A stretch of 64,000 nucleotides of DNA from Desulfoluna spongiiphila (GTDB lineage Bacteria > Desulfobacterota > Desulfobacteria > Desulfobacterales > Desulfolunaceae), in contig NZ_FMUX01000004.1 of assembly GCF_900101345.1 (NCBI RefSeq), positions 47,239 to 111,238 on the forward strand. Reading direction: 5' to 3'. Within the stretch, counting starts at the first letter, position 1. The number at the start of each line of letters is the position of its first letter. Made by a program: the position numbers and the translations under genes. Shown here piece after piece: positions 1 through 8,832 of the stretch. The notes below the pieces were generated by a model. It did no database searches and was not told the DNA's origin. It saw only the letters and a list, made by a program, of their open reading frames with translations.

Positions 1-3000
1 CCGTAGATGCCAATGGATGCTCTGATTCACAAAAGGATTCGGATGGCGATGGCGTGACGGATAATCTTGATATCTGTGGTTTGACGCCTGAAGGCGAAAC
101 GGTCGATTCCAGTGGGTGTTCTGATTCTCAGAAAGATTCTGACGGCGACGGGGTAACGGATAACCTTGATACCTGTGGTGAAACGTCTGAAGGCGAAGCC
201 GTAGATGCCAATGGGTGCTCTGATTCACAAAAGGATACGGACGGCGATGGCGTGACGGACGATATGGATATGTGTGCCGTTACACCTTTAGGTGAAGCAG
301 TTGATGTTTATGGTTGTTCTGGTTCTCAAAATGATACTGACGGAGACGGTGTCTCTGATAAGTTTGACGTATGCCCGTTGACACCAAACAACGAGGAAGT
401 TGACTCAACAGGTTGCTCGGTGCTTCAGCTAAATGAAAAATGGTTAAAGGTTGTTTCAGGTTATAATTACACTGTTGCCATTTCTGAAACGGGCCGTTTG
501 TATGAATGGGGTTTAGATCAATTTTCACCGGTACAGATAAGCGAGTATACGGATTGGGTCACTGTCACCGCAGGTTACAGCCATAGATTAGCCATCCGAT
601 CTGATGGCTCATTGTATGGTTGGGGGAATAACGATGCAGGGCAGCTCGGTGACGGAACAACAGTCAAGAAGACAAAGCCTACCAGAATCGGTAACGACAA
701 TAACTGGAAAAAAGTAGTTGCTGGTTATGCTCATACGGTAGCTCTCAAAGATGACGGGACACTCTATGCCTGGGGTGCGAATCGCAATGGTCAAGTTGGC
801 GACTCAACTGTTGAAACCAGGGTATCTCCCACAAACGTGGGTCGTAATGCCAAGTGGGTATCCATTGCAGCCGGCTTCTACCATACGCTGGCAATAAAGG
901 AGAATGGGGAGTTGTATTCTTGGGGGTACAATGGAATGGGGCAGCTGGGAAGTGGACAAGATTTTGACAGGTTACGCCCAGGTCAAGTTGGAACTGATAA
1001 TCAATGGTTGGCTATAGCAAGTCATTCATCTCATAATATTGCCCTTACGAAAGATGGAAGACTTTTTACATGGGGCAGTAATTTATATGGTCAATTGGGG
1101 GATGGCACTCAGCAAAAAAAGAGTACACCAGTTCAAGTAGGCTCAGAAAGTAACTGGGTCTCAATAAGTTGCGGGGATGAGCATTCAGCAGCAATTAATT
1201 CTGAGGGAGGACTTTTTGTCTGGGGTAATAATAGTCGAGGCCAGATAGGAGACGGAACAATTGTGTCCAAACAGTATCCTGTGAACGTTGATCATTCATT
1301 GGGATGGACATATGTTTCCTGTGGTAGGCATAGAACTTTTGGTATTGACTCGCATGGTAATTGCTATGCATGGGGGGGGAATCCTTTTGGCGAATTGGGG
1401 ATTGGAATTGGAGGATCGAAAGACTTCCCGGTTAAAATTGAATTGGATACAGATACCAAATGGATTGGAATCTCTTGCTCATGGTATTCATTGGCGATTA
1501 CTGAGAATGGTGAATTGTACTCTTGGGGGGCGAATTCTTGGGGGACACTTGGAGATGGGACAAGGTATTGCCGGCAAGTACCTCAGAAGGTAGGATATGA
1601 AAACGACTGGGCGTTCGTCGAGGCTTGTGCCCAAAGGGCCTATGCCATAAAGCGTGATGGGAGGCTATACGGTTGGGGGATGAATGGAGGGCTGCTCGGG
1701 GATGGTACAAATGATGGAAGGTGTTTTCCCACACAAATTGGTTTGGATTCAGATTGGGTATATGTAGATTCAAGCATCAATCATACTATCGCTTTAAAAA
1801 AAGATGGTAGCATTTATACGTGGGGGGAAAACCGTTATGGGCAATTGGGTAACGGTGATGCAACATCAGATTATTCTGTCGAAAAAATACCCGTACAATT
1901 GGGGGCCGATAATGACTGGAAAGCGGTGGCTGCAGGTGAGAATTTTACTCTTGCATTGAAAAACGATGGAAGGCTTTATTCTTGGGGATGCAACTCAGAC
2001 GGACAGCTTGGAATTGGTAGTCGTACCGACTCGCATTTACCGATGCAGATCGGGCAAAGTAGTGATTGGGCTGCGATTGAAATCGGTGAGGGACGTTGTG
2101 CCTTTGCACTGAAGGAAAATGGAACTCTTTATGGTTGGGGGAATAATTGGCGTGACCAGTTAGGGACAGGGGGAAGCGGTTTTCAGTTAACCCCTGCCCA
2201 AATTGGTTTCGATCAAAACTGGAGCAGTACGTTCTCATCAGGGGTGCTTTTTTGTTTAGCCTTGAGAGAAGACGGAGCCTTGTTCTCATGGGGTAGGGGG
2301 AGCCAAGGGGGGCTTGGTAACGGTGATATACGATCAAGCGAAATCCCCTTGCAAGTACGTACGCCACTAAAATGGTTTTCTGTTGAAGCAGGGATGGGCC
2401 ACTCGTTGGGGATCTCCATAGATGGTACTCTTTATGCATGGGGATATAACGAATCGGGGGGGGTTGGTGATGGTTCTGCCTGGAGATTAAAACCAGGTTT
2501 AGTTAGTTTTAAACTTGATGACTCAGATTTAGATGGTGTCACAGATAATCTTGATATATGCCCGGATTCTTTTGGGGATGAATGGGTCGATTCTCATGGG
2601 TGCACGACTTTTCAAAGAGATCCTGATGGGGATGACGTCCTGTATGAATACGACCTTTGTCCAGATACATTACCCGGGGTAAATGTTGATATTAATGGGT
2701 GTTCGGTCTCACAAAGGGATACGGATGGCGATGGTGTCTCAGATGATATTGATTTATGTCCAAATACGCCTACGGTAGATTCGGTAAATTCACAAGGGTG
2801 TTCCGAGTATGAGATTGGTAATGACTGGTTCAAGGTTGCTGCGGGAGGTGGACATACAGCGTTTATATCAATGGACGGATACCTATATTCGTTCGGGAAA
2901 AATAGCAATGGTCAACTTGGGGATGGAACGACTGAAAATAAGAAAGATCCCGTTCGGATTGGAATGGATAATAATTGGAAAGCGGTTGTTGCGTCAGCCA

Positions 3001-5276
3001 AGCATACGATTGGCTTAAGAACCGATGGGACGTTATACGGCTGGGGGGACAACTATTACGGCCAACTTGGTGATGGAACACTCATTACAAGAGAATCGCC
3101 TGTGAGGATTGGTGCTGATAGTGATTGGAAATTTGTTGCCACAGGGCTTGGGCACACGTTGGCAATTAAAAATGATGGCACTTTGTATGCGTGGGGTAAA
3201 AATGGCAATGGCGAGCTTGGAGACGGCACGCGCAATTCAAGAAGATCTCCGGTTCAAGTTGGCACAGAGTCAGATTGGGCATGGGTTTCTGCAGGCTGTA
3301 ACCACTCCGTGGCCGTGAAATATGACGGTCGACTCTTTGCATGGGGTGAAAATGAAGATGGGGAATTGGGAGATGGATCAATGTTCGACAAAGTTTCCCC
3401 TATCCAAATTGGGAGCAGCAATGATTGGTTTATAGCTGTTGCTGGTCATTATCATACCATGGCCATAAAAACGGATCGATCTCTTTACGGATGGGGGCAC
3501 AATTTTTTAGGACAACTGGGGGATGATACTTCTAAGAGACGATTTCACCCCGTTAGGATTGGTTCGAAAAATAACTGGGTGGCCATAACTGCAAGCAAAG
3601 GCAGCACTCTTGCCATTCAGAAAGACGGGTCTCTGTTCGCCTGGGGACGGAATGATTATGGGCAACTTGGGGATGGGACGATTCATAAACATTACACCCC
3701 CATACAGGTTGGCCATGGGGTGAGTTGGAAATATGTTTCTACGGGTCAGCATCATACAGCAGCGTTGGCTGAGAATAATATTATTTATTCGTTTGGGAGC
3801 AACGAATCTGGGCAGCTGGGGCGGGGGAGTTTTGCCGATCGATATAAACCAACAAGGATCAACCGTGACAGGGACTGGGTTCAGTTTGCTCCCGGATCGG
3901 CTTACAGTATTGGGCTTAAGGCAGACGGATCTCTTTATACATGGGGTGATTATTATAATGGTGTTATTGATGGCATGACCTCAACATTTGATGAAGTGTC
4001 CATCAAATATCCTTGCCAAATTCATTCAAAAAGACGTTGGGCCCGTGTTGATGTTGGCATTGAACATTCTGTAGCAATATCAGAAGATGGCTCTCTGTTT
4101 TGTTGGGGTAAAAATTCATCCGGGCAGTTGGGAGATGGTACCACCCATGCTGACTATAGACCCAAGCAGGTTGGGACTGAGATAGACTGGCAATACATTT
4201 CTGCAGGGGGAAACCATACTTTAGCATTAAGGGAAAATGGTGCCCTTTATGCATGGGGAGATAACTCATACGGGCAATTGGGAAATGGATTCAATAATGA
4301 TAATTCATTAGTGCCTATTCGAGTTGGTGCAGAGCAGGATTGGATCAAGATTTCAACTGGTAAAAATCATTCACTTGGTATCAAAAAAAATGGCTATCTT
4401 TACAGTTGGGGTCTCAACACGTGTGGGCAGTTGGGCTATGGAGACGTATACGCAAAGTATGAACCTGGACTAATTGAAAATGAGGGCAATTGGGAAGATG
4501 TTTCAGCAGGGTTGAATCACACGTTGGCCATCAAAGATGGGGCACTTTTCACTTGGGGAGCAAATAACCATGGACAATTGGGGGATGGAACACGAAATGA
4601 TCGGGCCTTTCCTTCTCAAATTGGCTCAAGTGTTAATTGGGTTTTTGTTGCATCTGGAGAAAATTGTTCTTTTGCACTTGATGAGAATGGAGCTCTTTTT
4701 TCATGGGGAGAGGGGCAGTTTGGTCAGTTGGGGTATTCTGCCTTGACAGACACGATGGTGCCGACCCGGATAGGTGATGAGAATGACTGGGTTTACATTT
4801 CGGCAGGGCCTAATTATGCCTTGGCATTGAAAGCGGACGGAACGTTATACGGGTGGGGTAAAAATGGTTGCGGTGAAATAGATGCCAATTCGTCTATATC
4901 CACAATACCGTTGATAGTTGACCTTGACCCCATTGACGCCGATATGGATTGTGTCTATGACCATTTAGATTTATGTTTAGAGACGCCGCCAGAAGCGAGG
5001 GTTGATAGCTATGGTTGCTCAGATAGCCAAGTAGATTTGGACTATGATGGTGTGCCCTACAATTTGGATATCTGCTTGAATACACTTGATGGGGAGATTG
5101 TCGATGACAGCGGTTGTTCCGCGACCCAAAGAGACAGCGATGATGACGGTGTAGCTGACTATTTTGATATCTGTGGTGCAACGCCTGAAGGTGAAATGGT
5201 TGATGCAAGTGGCTGTTCAAACTCTCAGAAAGATTCTGATGATGACGTGATAGTTGACAACCTTGATACCTTGTAG
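1..5276 (+). CDS. Giant RCC1-repeat / thrombospondin type 3 repeat protein (5' end outside window)
   Basis: The reading frame is open from the first bases of the window, so the true start lies upstream. A GTG at 54 is only an internal codon. Three blocks of TSP3-type calcium repeats (DxDGDGVxDxxDxC, about 26 residues each) sit at the visible N-terminus (residues 1-125 counted from 54), in the middle (about 830-930) and at the C-terminus (about 1625-1740). Between them lie two runs of RCC1 repeats with the pattern HtxAlkxDGtLYxWGxNxxGQLGDGT. I count 14 WG/FG blade motifs in each run, so 28 in all, enough for four seven-bladed propellers (inference). Such proteins are usually secreted or surface bound, but no signal peptide is visible because the start is missing. 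The frame ends abruptly in an incomplete TSP3 repeat, possibly through a frameshift. The call of repeat families is firm; the function is unknown. Confidence 0.93.
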   Translation, partial: VDANGCSDSQKDSDGDGVTDNLDICGLTPEGETVDSSGCSDSQKDSDGDGVTDNLDTCGETSEGEAVDANGCSDSQKDTDGDGVTDDMDMCAVTPLGEAVDVYGCSGSQNDTDGDGVSDKFDVCPLTPNNEEVDSTGCSVLQLNEKWLKVVSGYNYTVAISETGRLYEWGLDQFSPVQISEYTDWVTVTAGYSHRLAIRSDGSLYGWGNNDAGQLGDGTTVKKTKPTRIGNDNNWKKVVAGYAHTVALKDDGTLYAWGANRNGQVGDSTVETRVSPTNVGRNAKWVSIAAGFYHTLAIKENGELYSWGYNGMGQLGSGQDFDRLRPGQVGTDNQWLAIASHSSHNIALTKDGRLFTWGSNLYGQLGDGTQQKKSTPVQVGSESNWVSISCGDEHSAAINSEGGLFVWGNNSRGQIGDGTIVSKQYPVNVDHSLGWTYVSCGRHRTFGIDSHGNCYAWGGNPFGELGIGIGGSKDFPVKIELDTDTKWIGISCSWYSLAITENGELYSWGANSWGTLGDGTRYCRQVPQKVGYENDWAFVEACAQRAYAIKRDGRLYGWGMNGGLLGDGTNDGRCFPTQIGLDSDWVYVDSSINHTIALKKDGSIYTWGENRYGQLGNGDATSDYSVEKIPVQLGADNDWKAVAAGENFTLALKNDGRLYSWGCNSDGQLGIGSRTDSHLPMQIGQSSDWAAIEIGEGRCAFALKENGTLYGWGNNWRDQLGTGGSGFQLTPAQIGFDQNWSSTFSSGVLFCLALREDGALFSWGRGSQGGLGNGDIRSSEIPLQVRTPLKWFSVEAGMGHSLGISIDGTLYAWGYNESGGVGDGSAWRLKPGLVSFKLDDSDLDGVTDNLDICPDSFGDEWVDSHGCTTFQRDPDGDDVLYEYDLCPDTLPGVNVDINGCSVSQRDTDGDGVSDDIDLCPNTPTVDSVNSQGCSEYEIGNDWFKVAAGGGHTAFISMDGYLYSFGKNSNGQLGDGTTENKKDPVRIGMDNNWKAVVASAKHTIGLRTDGTLYGWGDNYYGQLGDGTLITRESPVRIGADSDWKFVATGLGHTLAIKNDGTLYAWGKNGNGELGDGTRNSRRSPVQVGTESDWAWVSAGCNHSVAVKYDGRLFAWGENEDGELGDGSMFDKVSPIQIGSSNDWFIAVAGHYHTMAIKTDRSLYGWGHNFLGQLGDDTSKRRFHPVRIGSKNNWVAITASKGSTLAIQKDGSLFAWGRNDYGQLGDGTIHKHYTPIQVGHGVSWKYVSTGQHHTAALAENNIIYSFGSNESGQLGRGSFADRYKPTRINRDRDWVQFAPGSAYSIGLKADGSLYTWGDYYNGVIDGMTSTFDEVSIKYPCQIHSKRRWARVDVGIEHSVAISEDGSLFCWGKNSSGQLGDGTTHADYRPKQVGTEIDWQYISAGGNHTLALRENGALYAWGDNSYGQLGNGFNNDNSLVPIRVGAEQDWIKISTGKNHSLGIKKNGYLYSWGLNTCGQLGYGDVYAKYEPGLIENEGNWEDVSAGLNHTLAIKDGALFTWGANNHGQLGDGTRNDRAFPSQIGSSVNWVFVASGENCSFALDENGALFSWGEGQFGQLGYSALTDTMVPTRIGDENDWVYISAGPNYALALKADGTLYGWGKNGCGEIDANSSISTIPLIVDLDPIDADMDCVYDHLDLCLETPPEARVDSYGCSDSQVDLDYDGVPYNLDICLNTLDGEIVDDSGCSATQRDSDDDGVADYFDICGATPEGEMVDASGCSNSQKDSDDDVIVDNLDTL

Positions 5277-5718
5277 TGAACCTCTCCGAGAGGGCAGTTT
5301 ATTTGACAGTCTCCCTTTTGAAGGGCTGGTACGCAAAATGTGCTTTTCAAAGTGTTGGAAATTCCCCAATCCAGAACATAACGACTGTACCACTCAAATA
5401 CTTCCATTGAGTACATATGATAACGATAACCCAAAACAGCCCCCCTTCGACAACCCAATTTTGACCCACCCCTGTTAATGTAAATAACACATCGATTCGT
5501 ACAACGATAACGTGGGCTCTTAAGTTTTGGACTTGAGGGCAATGATCTGATTTTAAATGATATATTGTTTTTTTGGCTTTTGAAAAATTGAAAAGCCTCT
5601 AATGATTGTGTAAACAGTATGTGCTAACAAACTAAAACAACAATCAAAAGAGGGAATACGTGAATACCCTGACATCCACTAAAGCGCGACCAAATTCCAT
5701 TGATCTCCTGATCGATCT
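5277..5718. other. Intergenic region with decayed repeat tail and short ORF fragment
   Basis: The first ~75 bp still resemble the TSP3 repeat of the preceding gene in the +1 frame (residues C-S-E-P-L-R-E-G follow the D-T pair), so this is probably a decayed end of that gene. Near 5650-5662 a purine-rich site (AAAAGAGGGA) precedes a GTG at 5660 that opens a frame running into the left end of the IS4-family element, where it is cut off. This may be the start of a gene disrupted by the insertion. I recognise no family in its about 20 residues. No other signal is evident. Confidence 0.4.
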
Positions 5719-7018
5719 CAGTAGTGTCCGGTTAAAATCTTGCATTTATGTTTTTTTGAGCAGGATATTTTTTTGTTGACAAATTAAGTAATTAACGCGC
5801 GTCGCGCCTTGTGTTGATCACCGCCATAAATACAAGGATTTAGACGCCAATGAAATTTCCGTTATTGCCAAAGAAAAAAACGACTCCCGTCGGTATAACC
5901 GATATGTCACTCCCGTGAAGTCTATTTTGGAAAATTTCCCAGAGCAAAAATCACGAGGAGGTCGTCCGTTGAAATTGATCTTTGAAAATTAGCTGCATGC
6001 ATTACTATACTTTCACCTTTACGAACACGAGTCTGGAAGAGAGCTTATACAAGATCTCTCTGAAAATGAATTTGCAAAGCAGTGTATCGCAGCTGAGGGG
6101 GGCATCAGCCGTAGCAGTATTTCAGAGGCGGTCAACAACCGAGGTCTTGAAAAACTTCAATTCGTTTTCAAAGAGTTGACAAAGAAAGCTGGTCGTATAC
6201 TTCCCAAGGAATTTTCGAAGTTTGGAGAGCTTATAGCTATTGATGGAAGCCTCATTGACGCATGCCTTTCAATGTACTGGGCCGATTACAGAAAAGGCTC
6301 AAAGAAGGCCAAGGGTCATTTTGGTTTTTCCACTAATCAAGGTATCCCGACACAAATTTTTCTGGCAGACGGAAAAGGAGCTGAACGCCCATTTGTAACA
6401 ACTATCCTTTCCCCTGGCCGAACAGGGGGCATGGACCGTGGATACAGTGCCATGATGATTTTGATCTCCTTCAAGAAGAGGAAAAATGATTTGTATGTCG
6501 TATCAAATCTTTTACAACCAGAACGGTTCTTGAAAAATATCAGATAGCTGAAGATGACTTTGTTTTTTCCGATGCGAAAGTTCTTCTCGGAACTACAGGT
6601 ATCAACGAAACCAAAAAGCCTGTACGGGTTGTTGTATATAATGTTGATGGCAAAGAGTATTACGTTGCCACTGATCGATTTGACTTTACCACTCATCAAG
6701 TTGCAGAAGTTTACAAACTGAGGTGGACTATCGAGTCTTTTTTCAAATGATGGAAAAACCATTTGAAAGTATACCACTTAATAGCACGTGGCGAGTATGC
6801 CCTCCTGATCCAGATTCTTGCTGGGCTGATTTCATACCTTTTGATGGCTATATACGCCACGAGGAGTATGGCGAAAAAGTTTCCATCAAAAGGATCAGAG
6901 AGCTTCGGACAATAATTCTCAATGAGCTGTGCGCATTATCCGATTCAAAGGGAAATGTAAGGAGAAAAGCTAAAAAAAACAAAAAGCGACTTGCAAAAAT
7001 CTAACCGGACATTACTGG
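5719..7018 (+). mobile_element. Decayed IS4-family insertion sequence
   Basis: The element is bounded by imperfect terminal inverted repeats of about 26 bp. The left end (5719-5744) starts CAGTAGTGTCCGGTTA. The reverse complement of the right end (6991-7018) reads CAGTAATGTCCGGTTA. The interior encodes one IS4-type DDE transposase in three pieces. Length (about 1.3 kb) and organisation fit IS4-family elements. I see no convincing target-site duplication outside the repeats, so the flanks may have rearranged. The element cannot move on its own because its transposase is broken. Confidence 0.85.
5816..7004 (+). pseudogene. IS4-family transposase, multiply broken
   Basis: Stitching frames together gives a full IS4-type transposase. 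The first catalytic Asp is in AIDGSLID (near 6237). The second is in MDRGY (near 6431). The glutamate is in the YxxRxxxE...K signature (YKLRWTIESFFK, near 6712-6747). The gene is interrupted by TAG at 5990, TGA at 6487 and TGA at 6748, and by frameshifts near 6445 and 6855. The stop at 6748 falls where relatives probably carry Trp (FFK-W-WKNHLK), and the TAG at 5990 where Gln is expected; both are single-base changes. The C-terminal piece ends at 7004 inside the right inverted repeat. No start codon is evident upstream of the DHRHKYKDL segment at 5816. Confidence 0.85.
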
Positions 7019-7053
7019 CAAAAATAATTTTGTCGACTGTGCAGGCCTGATCC

Positions 7054-8601
7054 CTAATTAGACTGCTTCCCCTCCGCCTCCTCCAAACTGTTGTATCCTT
7101 TGTCCCGAACCAGCGTTTTATAGATCTCTTCGGACATGCTTTTGCCGGAACCTTTCAATGTTTCCGTGTGAAGGAAAAGAGATTTCAGTGTGTTTTCGGA
7201 GTAGGACTCCAGTTCGCACCTCAGATAGTTCTCAAAAGATGCCCAGTCGATGCCCGCCTCTCCGCCGGTCAAAGCACGGCCTCCGGCCATGATGCGCGGG
7301 TACTTGGCCATAAACTCTTTTTGCCACTGAACCATGACCCCCGTAATTTTATCAACATAGGGGCTGTTGTTTTCACTGGGGATCAGGTTGTCCATCCTGG
7401 CATATTTATAAGTCATCAGGTTGCGATTGGTTTGTTTTGCCTCTTTGAGATCCTGCAGGTAACTGAGGAGGGTGGTCTCGGGCCAGGCCAGGAATTTTGC
7501 CGTCCTGTGGAGTTTGAATTCGTCAGGGAAGTCCCGGCAGGTGGGTTGGCCCTGGTTCCGTGGGTCTGAAGCGGCCTTGTCGTTAACGGTGGAAAACATC
7601 TTCCATTCGATTTCCAGAATTTGTTTGATGATCTCTTTTTTATCGGACGTCTTTTTTTTCACGCCCCACAGAGTGTTTTTGAATTCTGGGTCTTTGATGC
7701 GGCCGAGGATGGATGGGACGTGATCTGCTAAAAAGGGACTGTTGTGATCGGTGAGTCCGAGAGCCTGAAGCTCGGAGATGACTTTCCGGCAAATCATCTC
7801 CATGGTGTCCTGTTGCTGTTTCCATCCTTCATTTTGGGACGTCGTTCCACCCTGCCCGGTCAGAACCTGTGCAATCAGGGGGGAGAGTTCTGCCCCAAGT
7901 ATCGGCAACTGGGCAACGCCTCTGAACAGCCACTTGTAAAAGGGCGCATAGGTTTTGTTCAGAAGGTAAACCAGGTGCATGATCTCTGTGCAGAATTTTA
8001 CCGTGGCGGTATGTGTTACATAGGGGTCGTTTCTTAAAATACCCCGTTGCCAGTTGTATTGACCGGCTTGGCCCGCAAGCATGCAGCAGTCCGCGATTTT
8101 TTTTAGCCGGAGGTCTTCAGGATAAAACTCAAGAAGGGTCGTCCGCCATGAGGAAAATTCCCCCAAGGGGTCTGAAAAGACTCTGCCGTTGGTGCAAAGT
8201 GCCAAATTTTCAGATGAAATATGCCAATCTCTCATGGAGAACGGTCTTTTATCCAACCCTGTATAGCGAGCGTAAAAACTGCTGATGTCCATGACGCCTA
8301 CGCGGCCCTCTTCACCCGGGCTCACTACCCGCGGGCCAAATCCCAGGTATTCTTTGGGCAGGGCATTGTAACAGGCCTGAAGCTCTTTGCCGTAGCGCTG
8401 GAAATCTTCTCGGGTAACCCACAGGCAAAAGGAGGGCCCCCAGTCATGATCACGTGAGTATTCATCATCAAATCCAAAGCACTCGGAGCCGGGGCCAACG
8501 AGCCCGATGGCGACTCGTTCCATCAGGGATTTGAATGTCTGCTCGAAAATCTCTTTTGCGCATTCATTGTAGTATGCTTCACAGAGTTCCAGGCCGTTCA
8601 T
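7054..8601 (-). CDS. DUF4037 - DUF4125 two-domain protein
   Basis: The N-terminal part (residues 1-280) matches DUF4037, a nucleotidyltransferase-like family, through GPGSECFGFDDEYSRDHDWGP near residues 36-56, where the Asp-rich segment would hold metal. The C-terminal part (about 320-515) matches DUF4125 through the EWKMF...NQGQPTCRDFP segment, the repeated YLxxLKEAxxxxRNLMTYKYARM pattern and the LEEAE end. The reaction is unknown for both domains; nucleotide transfer to a small molecule or protein is only a guess from the fold. I use the ATG at 8601, which has AAAGGA nine bases upstream, over an in-frame TTG six bases earlier. The gene follows the photolyase on the same strand after a 231-bp gap, so co-transcription is possible but not clear. 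Confidence 0.8.
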   Translation of the reverse strand: MNGLELCEAYYNECAKEIFEQTFKSLMERVAIGLVGPGSECFGFDDEYSRDHDWGPSFCLWVTREDFQRYGKELQACYNALPKEYLGFGPRVVSPGEEGRVGVMDISSFYARYTGLDKRPFSMRDWHISSENLALCTNGRVFSDPLGEFSSWRTTLLEFYPEDLRLKKIADCCMLAGQAGQYNWQRGILRNDPYVTHTATVKFCTEIMHLVYLLNKTYAPFYKWLFRGVAQLPILGAELSPLIAQVLTGQGGTTSQNEGWKQQQDTMEMICRKVISELQALGLTDHNSPFLADHVPSILGRIKDPEFKNTLWGVKKKTSDKKEIIKQILEIEWKMFSTVNDKAASDPRNQGQPTCRDFPDEFKLHRTAKFLAWPETTLLSYLQDLKEAKQTNRNLMTYKYARMDNLIPSENNSPYVDKITGVMVQWQKEFMAKYPRIMAGGRALTGGEAGIDWASFENYLRCELESYSENTLKSLFLHTETLKGSGKSMSEEIYKTLVRDKGYNSLEEAEGKQSN

Positions 8602-8832
8602 AAACAATATTCCTTTGCACCGGTCATTTTTTTAAACCAAGGGACTGATTCCCAACAGGTCCACGCTTTAGTGGTGTCAGATGGAAATCCGAAATTTAAC
8701 ACAGGGGTTGGAATTAGGTCAAACATGTACCTAAATTTATTTTTCGAGGTGAACGAATGAGGTAGGGGAGGGCGTTTCTGGAAAGGGTCGATGCCTGGGG
8801 GAATGGTCTGTTGGCCATGGCAATGGAGGCCT

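Noticed and set aside
5225..5542. 105-residue minus-strand frame after the giant gene
   Set aside because: No start signal, no domain, and it overlaps the decayed repeat tail of the giant gene.
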